A stretch of DNA of 9,171 nt from Desulfobacterales bacterium (GCA_030672485.1 DAOVGH010000025.1:1-9171); one strand, 5' to 3'; counted from the stretch's first letter, positions 1-6,069 are shown. Notes: generated by a model not told the origin, from the sequence alone. Made by a program: numbers and translations.

Positions 1-40
1 TAAGACCACAGAATATGCAGTGATCTTCAGGCTCGGATCA

Positions 41-75
41 GCATATTAAGCCTGTAAATCAGGTCTGGGCCAGGG
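41..75 (+). repeat. Dispersed 35-bp intergenic repeat, copy 1
   Basis: This unit has the same ends as an inverted copy at 5271-5305. Both copies start with GCATATTAAGC, share CAGG in the middle and end with CTGGGCCAGGG, at identical spacing. The 8 bp between the first two blocks differ, and one base differs between the last two; about 29 of 35 positions agree. It sits just upstream of the truncated sigma-54 gene, where the missing 5' end of that gene should be. No transposase or longer flanking similarity to the other copy is visible, so it looks like a small dispersed intergenic repeat rather than an insertion sequence. Confidence 0.75.
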
Positions 76-119
76 GCATGGTAAAAAAAGACATCTCCAT
101 GCTCATTCACCAGTTAATT

Positions 120-152
120 TCAAAGAGCTAAAATGTTACAATAACTCAGGAG
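120..152 (+). pseudogene. Possible decayed remnant of the rpoN region I coding sequence
   Basis: The frame of the sigma-54 gene is closed by TAA at 129-131. If one A is removed from the A-run at 122-124 and one base is added after the CAA at 139-141, the stretch reads SRAKMLQ-x-TQEME and runs straight into the intact protein. That resembles the LSRxxxLQxxTQELEANP segment at the end of sigma-54 region I. Further upstream no recognisable QQLxMTPQLQQAIKLLQ sequence can be read in any frame. The two shifts could be true decay or sequencing errors in A-runs. Confidence 0.35.
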
Positions 153-1472
153 ATGGAGGCCAATCCATTATTGGAGGAAACTCCTGCCGATGAGATGGAG
201 GAAAGATTGCCGGAAGAGGAACACAAAGAGGAACCCATTAAAGAGGAGTCCCTACCAGAGGTAACAATCAAAGAGACAATGAGGGCGGATTTCGATTGGG
301 AGGCCTACATCTCAGAATATAATACAGCATGGGCAAGCTCACCCGATGAAGACACAGGAGATAGACCGTCCTTTGAGAAGCTGATTTCTCCTAGAACAAA
401 TCTCTACTCCCATCTCATGTGGCAGCTACAGGTTAGCGATCTTGATGAAGCACAAAGGGAGAGCGGCAGATATATTATTGGAAATATAGATCGCGATGGG
501 TACCTTAAGGCCTCAATTGACAACATTATCCACTCCACCCATAGATCCAAACAGGAGATAGTAAAGGTACTGGATATTATCCATGAGTTTGACCCAGTCG
601 GTGTGGGGGCGCGAGATACCAGGGAGTGTCTCTTGATCCAGTTATGTTTTCAGGGTCTGGGTGGGGGTATCGCCGAGAAGATCTTAACCGATCATATGAA
701 AGATCTGGAGAAAAAAAGATACCCTCAGATTGCCAAAGACCTGGGTGTTTCATTGGAGGAGGCCTTAAATGCTGTCTCTGTCATATCCTCTTTAGAGCCT
801 AAACCAGGTCGTTCCTGCAATGATGAGGAAACGATATATATAATCCCTGATGTCTACGTCTATAACATGGGGGATGAGTTCCATATTGTGTTAAACGATG
901 ATGGTCTTCCCAAATTAAGGATCAGTTCTTTTTGTAAAGAGACCCTCGCCAAGAAAGATGATCTATCCCAAACTACAAAGGAATATATCCGGAATAAGCT
1001 AAAGAGTACTTCCTGGCTTATCAAGAGTATTCATCAAAGGCAGCGAACAATCTATAAGGTGGCAGAGAGCATTGTTAAGTTTCAAAAGGGCTTCTTCGGG
1101 TTTGGGCCAGCACATTTGAAACCAATGGTTTTGAGAGATGTGGCAGAGGATATACAGATGCATGAATCCACGGTAAGCAGGGCCATGAATAACAAGTATA
1201 TGTACACCCCATTTGGTGTCTTTGAGCTAAGATATTTTTTGGATAGCGGTATTCAATCAGTTGACAAAGTCGATAAGGTGGCCTCTTTGATTGTCAAGGA
1301 GAGGATTAAGGAGATAATAAGGACTGAACACAAGTCCAAATCCTATAGCGACCAGGAGATAGCTACCATTTTGAAACGTTCCAATATAGATATAGCCCGC
1401 AGGACCGTGGGCAAGTACAGGGAGATGCTTCGAATTCTTCCATCGAATCAAAGGAAGAATACTTACAGCTAA
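153..1472 (+). CDS. rpoN: RNA polymerase sigma-54 factor, lacking N-terminal region I
   Basis: Sigma-54 directs core RNA polymerase to -24/-12 promoters and needs AAA+ activators to open DNA. The 439-residue product has an acidic linker (about 8-75), a core-binding domain (about 80-265, with YIIGNIDRDGYL and FDPVGVGARDTRECLLIQL), the helix-turn-helix (VLRDVAEDIQMHESTVSRA, about 326-344) and the RpoN box ARRTVGKYRE (415-424). Family members are usually about 470-490 residues. The missing part is region I, the glutamine- and leucine-rich segment contacted by activators. The first residues, MEANPLLEE, match the family just after region I. The ATG at 153 is poor: AGGAG abuts it directly with no spacing, and the frame is closed at 129-131 with no better start between. 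The gene is therefore either 5'-broken or makes an activator-uncoupled form. Family assignment is certain; functionality is not. Confidence 0.92.
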   Translation: MEANPLLEETPADEMEERLPEEEHKEEPIKEESLPEVTIKETMRADFDWEAYISEYNTAWASSPDEDTGDRPSFEKLISPRTNLYSHLMWQLQVSDLDEAQRESGRYIIGNIDRDGYLKASIDNIIHSTHRSKQEIVKVLDIIHEFDPVGVGARDTRECLLIQLCFQGLGGGIAEKILTDHMKDLEKKRYPQIAKDLGVSLEEALNAVSVISSLEPKPGRSCNDEETIYIIPDVYVYNMGDEFHIVLNDDGLPKLRISSFCKETLAKKDDLSQTTKEYIRNKLKSTSWLIKSIHQRQRTIYKVAESIVKFQKGFFGFGPAHLKPMVLRDVAEDIQMHESTVSRAMNNKYMYTPFGVFELRYFLDSGIQSVDKVDKVASLIVKERIKEIIRTEHKSKSYSDQEIATILKRSNIDIARRTVGKYREMLRILPSNQRKNTYS

Positions 1473-1491
1473 GTCCTTGCTTGTCAGCCTG

Positions 1492-1525
1492 CCCTGGCCT
1501 CCGGCTTCGCTAGTATTAAGCCTGT
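1492..1525 (+). repeat. Degenerate relative of the 35-bp repeat
   Basis: The 74-bp gap between the convergent rpoN and aldolase genes holds CCCTGGCC (1492-1499) followed at similar spacing by TATTAAGCCTGT (1514-1525). The first block also begins repeat copy 2, and the second is identical to 44-55 in copy 1. The centre does not match either copy. No convincing terminator (stem plus T-run) was seen in this gap on either strand. Confidence 0.35.
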
Positions 1526-1546
1526 GAAAAAATCGATGTCAGATAA

Positions 1547-2497
1547 TTACTCTATCTTATGCCCTGAGATAAACTCGGCAAGAAGGTTGTCTCCTTCCTT
1601 CAAAGGCTCGGTCATAGATGCGCATGTATGGGTCCCGATAATCTTGAGATCAAAAAGGGCCTGCTTAATTATCCACACAGGGTTCCGGTTATAGATCTGC
1701 ATAAGGTCTTTAAGCAATTTACCCATTTCCCAGATCTGCTTTAAATAATCAGGTTCCTCCCTGTCTTCTTTTAGCATCCCCAGTGAGGTTCTGGTTACCG
1801 TGCTCCAGATTCCTGGCGCTATATTTGCCCCCATAGAAAGCACACCGCTCAGACTGGGATGCTCCAAAAAACCTGCCTCATCGCCATCATAGATCCTGAA
1901 ATCCGGCCTCGTGTTGAGGGCCTTCTGGTAATTATTTGCCCGGGTAAGTGAACCCCGAAAAATGAGTCCCTTGATGTTCCCTATCGCACCTAAATCCTTA
2001 AGGATCTTTGTCCGGATGTTATTTCTCTTTACAGGGCTCTTTAAGGCTTTAATGAGCCGCGGATCATTATAAAGAACAAAAGGATATCGTATGTTCAAGG
2101 TAAGATCCTGATAGTGGTCATAGAGGCCCCTGTTGCTATGATATAAGAGTGGGGAGTCCAGCAAAAAAAACACACCTTTATAGCGAGATGATTCCAGGAC
2201 ATCCTCAAGCTGAGCAATTACCTCTTTAGTGCCCTGTACCGACTCCTCACTTATCCAAAAAAAGATCGGGACTTTACCCTGAATAAAGGCAGTGGCCCTT
2301 TCAAGCAGTTCTATCTTCAACTCTATACCAAGAGCCCTGCCCTCCCCCATCTGGGGACCTGCCAAGAGTATTGCATCGGCATAAGGTAAAACCTTGTTCA
2401 AAAGAGAATCCAGACCTTGGCTATCAATACATCTCTTACCATCAAGGGGGGTAATGAGATCAACTATCAGTCCTCTAGGTAATCTTCTGGCTTCCAT
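1547..2497 (-). CDS. DapA/N-acetylneuraminate lyase-superfamily class I aldolase, substrate unknown
   Basis: A 316-residue TIM-barrel protein of the dihydrodipicolinate synthase / N-acetylneuraminate lyase superfamily, whose members form a lysine Schiff base with a 2-keto acid such as pyruvate. Visible landmarks are ITPLDG (15-20), the catalytic tyrosine in YNDP (Y143), the Schiff-base lysine in IKGLIFRGSL (K176), and DGDEAGFL followed by LSMGANIAPG (about 204-229). The GTTGE loop of DapA is replaced by GPQMGEG (47-53), and the arginine that binds the substrate carboxylate after YNxP is absent, so a true DapA is unlikely. Its start (ATG at 2495-2497) lies inside the end of kdsD, overlapping by 23 bp, which implies cotranscription and translational coupling. 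Candidate roles include a keto-deoxy-sugar acid aldolase, by context only. Superfamily sure; reaction unknown. Confidence 0.85.
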   Translation of the reverse strand: MEARRLPRGLIVDLITPLDGKRCIDSQGLDSLLNKVLPYADAILLAGPQMGEGRALGIELKIELLERATAFIQGKVPIFFWISEESVQGTKEVIAQLEDVLESSRYKGVFFLLDSPLLYHSNRGLYDHYQDLTLNIRYPFVLYNDPRLIKALKSPVKRNNIRTKILKDLGAIGNIKGLIFRGSLTRANNYQKALNTRPDFRIYDGDEAGFLEHPSLSGVLSMGANIAPGIWSTVTRTSLGMLKEDREEPDYLKQIWEMGKLLKDLMQIYNRNPVWIIKQALFDLKIIGTHTCASMTEPLKEGDNLLAEFISGHKIE

Positions 2498-3476
2498 TTA
2501 ATCTAAATTCTTTCCCGCCTAAGAGTCCATGCAAATGAACAATGCCTTTAACCCTTTTTGCCCTATCAACGATGGGTAACACGGTAATGGCACTGTGTTC
2601 CATTAAGGCCACTGCTTCGGCTACCTTTTTCTCCTCATCGATCATCTTTGGAGATGCCGACATTATCTTCTCCACCCTTAATCCCATGATGTCTTTCCGT
2701 TTTAGAAGAGACCGTCTGATATCGCCATCGGTGACAATGCCCTGTAAGACAAGGCCATCATCAACAACAAGGGACGCACCTAACTTTTTCCGATCGATTT
2801 CCGAAATGGCCTCCTCTACTGTTTGATCTTTGAGCACCAAAGGTATCTGGTCTCCCCTCAACATGACATCCTTGATCTTTGATGAAAGCCTGTCCCCCAA
2901 GCTGCCACCCGGGTGAAACCTCTTGAAGTCCTTTCTGTTAAACTGCCTCCTATTTATAAGAACAACAGCTAACGCATCACCCATTGCCAGGGCAGCAGTT
3001 GTGCTGGTTGTAGGTGCAAGGCCTAAGGGACATGCCTCTCTTTCTACTCCCACATCTATAAATAGGTGGCTCTCTTTGGCCAATGGCGACGCAGGGTCCC
3101 CGCTAAAGGCGATGAGCTTTACACCAAAACTCTTCAGGGTAGGTAAAATACTTGTTAACTCCTTTGTATAGCCGCTGTTAGAAATAGCTATGACGATATC
3201 ATCAGCCGTAACCACACCCAGATCACCATGAACTGCCTCCGCCAGGTGTAGAAAGAGTGAAGGGGTGCCGGTGCTGTTGAGCGTTGCTGTGATCTTTCTG
3301 CCAACGATACCTGATTTACCAATACCCGTGAGGATTACCCTTCCTTTGCTACGGAGAATCATCTCCACGGCTTGCTCAAACTCCGGCCCTATCCTTTCAA
3401 TTAAATCGAGGATCCCTTGGGCCTCAATCTGCAATACTTCTCTGGCCTGCCTAAGCGATCTCGAGCTTTTTTTCAT
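2475..3476 (-). CDS. kdsD: Arabinose-5-phosphate isomerase (KpsF/GutQ/KdsD family)
   Basis: Interconverts D-ribulose-5-phosphate and D-arabinose-5-phosphate in the cytoplasm, the first committed step towards Kdo in lipopolysaccharide. The 333-residue product has the full family architecture: a SIS domain (about 35-190) and two CBS domains (about 201-260 and 267-325). Residues matching the catalytic set of E. coli KdsD are present: K54 in GIGKSG, E105 in SNSGYTKE, E146 in VEREACPLGLAPTTSTT and H188 in FHPGGSLG. The C-terminus reads GIVHLHGLLG, as in the family. The ATG at 3474-3476 follows a purine-rich AGGAGAGG. The gene leads a two-gene unit with the downstream aldolase, overlapping it by 23 bp. 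In many proteobacteria kdsD belongs to a kdsD-kdsC-lpt-rpoN cluster; here rpoN is nearby but convergent and kdsC/lpt genes are absent. Confidence 0.95.
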   Translation of the reverse strand: MKKSSRSLRQAREVLQIEAQGILDLIERIGPEFEQAVEMILRSKGRVILTGIGKSGIVGRKITATLNSTGTPSLFLHLAEAVHGDLGVVTADDIVIAISNSGYTKELTSILPTLKSFGVKLIAFSGDPASPLAKESHLFIDVGVEREACPLGLAPTTSTTAALAMGDALAVVLINRRQFNRKDFKRFHPGGSLGDRLSSKIKDVMLRGDQIPLVLKDQTVEEAISEIDRKKLGASLVVDDGLVLQGIVTDGDIRRSLLKRKDIMGLRVEKIMSASPKMIDEEKKVAEAVALMEHSAITVLPIVDRAKRVKGIVHLHGLLGGKEFRLNGSQKIT

Positions 3477-3529
3477 CCTCTCCTACCTTGAAGATCAACG
3501 ATTTTTTTAGCGAGGCAACACAAGGATGT

Positions 3530-3558
3530 AATCTAATCTTGCAACAGGAAATTATCAA
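3530..3558 (-). promoter_or_regulatory. Candidate sigma-70-type promoter for kdsD
   Basis: On the - strand TTGATA (3558-3553; 5 of 6 to TTGACA) and TAGATT (3535-3530; 4 of 6 to TATAAT) are separated by 17 bp. Transcription would start near 3523, giving a leader of about 47 nt before the kdsD ATG. It is the best -35/-10 pair found by eye in this gap, but unverified. Confidence 0.4.
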
Positions 3559-3644
3559 ACAAAAAACGCATATCCTCCCTCTCACTAATACCCCACGGCC
3601 ACGTCATAGTCAAACCTGACCTATTGATCTTTAAGCTTATTGGT

Positions 3645-3823
3645 GGGTATGGGTGTCTTTTTTTGATTATGCCCTCACATAGTCTAGAAGATTAGTGGGC
3701 GTTTCAAAATGGTTTATATAGATGGAGTGCATGATTCTAAGGCTTATGGCGCAATAAACCATTTTGAAACGACCCAGTACAGAGCCATGTTAGAGGGCAT
3801 AACAAAAAAAGATACCCATACCC
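3645..3823. repeat. Fold-back (inverted-repeat) element, 179 bp
   Basis: Two arms, 3645-3717 and 3754-3823, are inverted relative to each other around a 36-bp loop. The inner 18 bp of each arm (3700-3717 and 3754-3771, ATAAACCATTTTGAAACG and its complement) are perfect. The outer parts (3645-3680 and 3787-3823) share ATGT..GAGGGCATAA.CAAAAAAAGA.ACCCATACCC with one substitution and three bases of gaps; about 15-18 bp between these blocks do not match. As RNA or single-stranded DNA it would form a long imperfect hairpin. It could be a MITE-like remnant, an inverted duplication, or a structured regulatory or terminator element. No transposase is near. Confidence 0.8.
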
Positions 3824-3954
3824 CAGACTTTGACGTTACCCTGACTAATACCCTAAATTGGCTTTACAAAAAAGAGATAATTATGGTAAGACACCTAAAA
3901 AGTCTGGGTATGAGGAGACAAGGGACACATAACACCTTCAAGAAATCAGATTAT

Positions 3955-3961
3955 AGGGGAG
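3955..3961 (+). promoter_or_regulatory. Ribosome binding site of yebC
   Basis: AGGGGAG lies six bases before the ATG at 3968. It fixes the YebC start at MSGHSKW, which is the start expected for the family. Confidence 0.75.
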
Positions 3962-3967
3962 TAACAA

Positions 3968-4714
3968 ATGTCCGGACACTCAAAATGGGCCTCCATAAGA
4001 CATAAAAAAGGGGTAGTTGATGCTAAGAGGGGAAAGGTTTTTACCAAGCTTATCAAGGAGATTACCGTTGCTACAAGGCTGGGCGGAAAAGATCCAGACT
4101 CCAACGCAAGGTTGAGGACAGCCATAGCCGCGGCTAAGGCGGAAAACATGCCCAGGGATAACATTGACAGAGCCATAAAGAAGGGAACGGGTGCATTAGA
4201 AGGCTCCAACTATGAAGAGGTCACCTACGAAGGGTATGGCCCGGGAGGCATAGCCGTTTTGGTCGAGGTCCTAACCGATAACAAAAATAGGGCTGTGGCG
4301 GATGTGAGACACCTTTTTGAAAGACACGGAGGTAGTTTAGGAGAGGCGGGTTGTGTGGCGTGGATGTTCTTTCAGAAAGGCCTCATTGTCCTTCAAAAAG
4401 ACCAGGTAGACGAGGAAAAGCTGCTTGAGGTAGCCTTGGAGGCTGGAGCCGAGGACATCAAAGAAGGTCAAAAGGAGTTCGAGGTAATAGCTGAGCCTTC
4501 CTCTTTCGAACACGTAAAAGCTGCCATCGATAGTGCTGGGCTCAGTTATGTGCTGGCAGAGATAACTATGACCCCGAAGACAACCGTTAATCTTGATGGT
4601 AAAAATGCTCAGCAGATGTTAACCCTCATGGAACTCCTCGAAGATAACGAAGATGTCAACCATGTGTATGCCAATTTTGATATCCCTGATGAGGTGATGG
4701 AGGCCATCAGCTGA
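3968..4714 (+). CDS. yebC: YebC/PmpR/TACO1-family protein
   Basis: A cytoplasmic protein of the YebC/TACO1 family, long annotated as a DNA-binding transcriptional regulator and more recently linked to translation of difficult (proline-rich) stretches. The 248-residue length is typical. The N-terminus GHSKWASIRHKKGVVDAKRGKVFTKLIKEI is given here only in part: GHSKWASIRHKKG (3-15) and DAKRGKVFTKLIKEI are the family signature. AENMPRDNIDRAIKKGTG (about 58-75) and YEGYGPGGIAVLVEVLTDNK (about 88-107) also fit the family closely. The stop codon and the ruvC start share one base (TGATG at 4712-4716), so the two genes are translationally coupled. The yebC-ruvC-ruvA-ruvB order is widely conserved in bacteria. 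The 5' leader may include the fold-back element if transcription starts far upstream. Confidence 0.95.
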   Translation: MSGHSKWASIRHKKGVVDAKRGKVFTKLIKEITVATRLGGKDPDSNARLRTAIAAAKAENMPRDNIDRAIKKGTGALEGSNYEEVTYEGYGPGGIAVLVEVLTDNKNRAVADVRHLFERHGGSLGEAGCVAWMFFQKGLIVLQKDQVDEEKLLEVALEAGAEDIKEGQKEFEVIAEPSSFEHVKAAIDSAGLSYVLAEITMTPKTTVNLDGKNAQQMLTLMELLEDNEDVNHVYANFDIPDEVMEAIS

Positions 4715-5190
4715 TGCTGGTACTTGGGGTTGACCCTGGCTCTTTGGTTACAGGCTATGGCCTCGTAGAAAAGAAAGACAATAGGCTCATTTACGCTGGG
4801 GGAGGTAAGATCTCCTTTCCTCGTTCTTGTCCATTCAGTGAGAGGGTCCACGGAATCTTTGGATCCCTTGTTGAAATCATCCAGTCCCATCATCCAGAGG
4901 AAATGTCTATTGAGGACATCTTTTTTGCCAAAAACGTTAAGAGCGCCTTAAAGATAGGCCACGCAAGGGGAGCTGCCTTAGTAGCAGCTATTCAGTGCGG
5001 TTTAAAGGTCTTTGAGTATAGCCCCTTGCAAATTAAACAAGCGATGGTCGGCTACGGGAGGGCATCAAAGGAGCAAGTGAGGGCCATGGTTAAGCTCATC
5101 CTTAAGCTTGATGCCCAATTGTCTTTAGACACAGCGGACGCATTAGCCATTGCAATATGCCACCATAATTGGCTCAGATTTGAGCCTTAA
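4714..5190 (+). CDS. ruvC: Holliday junction resolvase RuvC
   Basis: RuvC is a dimeric, Mg-dependent endonuclease that cuts Holliday junctions symmetrically after RuvAB branch migration, finishing recombinational repair. The 158-residue product has an RNase H-like fold with all four catalytic acidic residues: D7 in VLGVDPGSLVTGYG, E67 in MSIEDIFFAKN, and D139 and D142 in LDTADALAIAICH. The DNA-contacting segment KNVKSALKIGHARG (about 73-86) and VFEYSPLQIKQAMVGYGRASKEQV (99-122, shown because it matches the family in register) are intact. Length is within the family range. It overlaps yebC by one base and lacks its own clear ribosome binding site. The stop codon lies in a 14-bp perfect palindrome, after which a 222-bp gap separates it from ruvA. 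Confidence 0.97.
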   Translation: MLVLGVDPGSLVTGYGLVEKKDNRLIYAGGGKISFPRSCPFSERVHGIFGSLVEIIQSHHPEEMSIEDIFFAKNVKSALKIGHARGAALVAAIQCGLKVFEYSPLQIKQAMVGYGRASKEQVRAMVKLILKLDAQLSLDTADALAIAICHHNWLRFEP

Positions 5191-5199
5191 GTACTTAAG
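5186..5199. repeat. 14-bp perfect palindrome over the ruvC stop codon
   Basis: CTTAAGTACTTAAG equals its own reverse complement and spans the TAA stop of ruvC at 5188-5190. No T-run follows directly, so it is not an ordinary terminator. It could be chance in AT-rich DNA or a protein-binding site. Confidence 0.5.
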
Positions 5200-5210
5200 T
5201 TGAAAGTTAT

Positions 5211-5226
5211 TTGGTTAATTGGTTAA
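5211..5226 (+). repeat. Tandem 8-bp repeat, two units
   Basis: TTGGTTAA occurs twice in a row between ruvC and ruvA. Two units only; its function is unknown. Confidence 0.5.
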
Positions 5227-5270
5227 TTTCGAGTTTCAATTTGTGGCTTCTTTGTTGTATCCACTTTAAA

Positions 5271-5305
5271 CCCTGGCCCAGTCCTGGCCTATATGCTTAA
5301 TATGC
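5271..5305 (-). repeat. Dispersed 35-bp intergenic repeat, copy 2 (inverted)
   Basis: Read on the - strand this has the same GCATATTAAGC, CAGG and CTGGGCCAGGG blocks, at the same spacing, as 41-75. On the + strand it contains CCTGGCC twice (5272-5278 and 5283-5289), 11 bp apart. It lies in the unusually long ruvC-ruvA gap. A weaker relative of the same GC block, GCCAGGGCGGGCT, is at 5360-5372. Confidence 0.75.
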
Positions 5306-5412
5306 CAATTAGAGCAAGTAGTGGCTTATAGAGTTAGTAGGCTGATTAGAGAGCATAGCGCCAGGGCGGGCTTTAGCTCACTTTAGGCAGTTCAGACTTC
5401 AGGCACTATTAC

Positions 5413-6054
5413 ATGATAGCTCATATAACTGGCATACTATTTAGCAAAAACCCTCAGTCGGTAGTAATAGATACAGCTGGTGTTGGCTATCAGATTTATG
5501 TTCCCCTTTCCACATTCTATCAACTCCCGGATGAGATGGAAAGGGTAAGTCTGCATGTTTACACACATGTCCGGCAAGACATGCTTCAACTTTTTGGTTT
5601 CCAAACAGAGACAGAAAAACAGGTCTTCTTGCTGCTCATTTCAGTGTCTGGTATCGGCCCCAAGTTAGCCTTGAGTATCCTTTCCGGTATTGGACTTGAG
5701 GACCTCCTCACTGCCATTGTGAGAGCTGATTCTGAAAGGATCGCTGCTGCCCCCGGTGTTGGTAGAAAGACCTCCCAGAGGATAACCCTGGAGCTGAAAG
5801 AGAAAGTATCCGACCTATCAGAGGGGATGGAGGTGCGGCCAAGGGAGAAGGTACAAACGAAGAGTGAAGAGGACTTTGATGACGCACTATCAGCCCTCAT
5901 CAATCTTGGCTATCCAAGTAGGTCTGCAAGGAAGGCTATAGAGGATGTTTTACGGAGCGATAGCGAGATAAATCTCGAGACGTTACTGAAGGAGGCCTTG
6001 CGGAATCTGGCAGGGGGGAATCCTCTTCAAGATAAAGATGAAAAGCGCAAATAA
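5413..6054 (+). CDS. ruvA: Holliday junction branch migration protein RuvA
   Basis: RuvA binds four-way junctions as a tetramer and recruits the RuvB motor. The 213-residue product has the OB-fold domain I (1-62, starting MIAHITGILF), two helix-hairpin-helix motifs in domain II (LISVSGIGPKLALSIL, 75-90; APGVGRKTSQRITLELKEK, 113-131), an acidic linker (about 132-155) and the RuvB-contacting domain III (DDALSALINLGYPSRSARKAI, about 156-176). At the acidic pin that separates DNA strands, E. coli has RED with E55 and D56; here it reads RQD (54-56), so one of the two acids is a glutamine. The start is the family start, but only a weak CAGG precedes it. The gene lies 222 bp after ruvC and 15 bp before ruvB. 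Confidence 0.96.
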   Translation: MIAHITGILFSKNPQSVVIDTAGVGYQIYVPLSTFYQLPDEMERVSLHVYTHVRQDMLQLFGFQTETEKQVFLLLISVSGIGPKLALSILSGIGLEDLLTAIVRADSERIAAAPGVGRKTSQRITLELKEKVSDLSEGMEVRPREKVQTKSEEDFDDALSALINLGYPSRSARKAIEDVLRSDSEINLETLLKEALRNLAGGNPLQDKDEKRK

Positions 6055-6069
6055 GAAGATCCAATAATC

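Larger units (their letters stand above)
3477..3967. other. 491-bp intergenic region between divergent kdsD and yebC
   Basis: The region holds a candidate promoter for kdsD (3530-3558), a 179-bp fold-back repeat (3645-3823) and the yebC ribosome binding site (3955-3961). Between 3824 and 3954 I see only AT-rich sequence with no convincing promoter or gene; the 98-residue frame starting at 3709 lies partly inside the fold-back, lacks a ribosome binding site and runs into yebC, so it is not called. The 10-bp sequence ACTAATACCC occurs directly at 3584-3593 and 3844-3853, on either side of the fold-back. Confidence 0.7.

Noticed and set aside
24..131. Short open frame on the + strand before rpoN, in the same frame
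   Set aside because: Its first part is the 35-bp repeat and the rest shows no known domain; it ends at the stop before the sigma-54 gene.
1492..1530. Possible terminator between rpoN and the aldolase gene (GGCTT / AAGCC stem)
   Set aside because: Only a 5-bp stem with a long loop, and no T-run follows it on the relevant strand.
1547..2497. Annotation of the aldolase as DapA (dihydrodipicolinate synthase)
   Set aside because: The GTTGE motif and the substrate-carboxylate arginine are missing, so only superfamily membership is supported.
2542..3510. Three open frames on the + strand opposite kdsD
   Set aside because: They are antisense shadows of kdsD, with no ribosome binding sites or recognisable protein features.
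3858..3886. Possible promoter for yebC (TTGGCT and an AATTAT-like box)
   Set aside because: The spacing is about 15 bp and both boxes match poorly; AT-rich DNA gives many such pairs.
3709..4005. 98-residue open frame on the + strand before yebC
   Set aside because: It starts inside one arm of the fold-back, has no ribosome binding site, shows no recognisable motif and overlaps the well-supported yebC start by 38 bp.
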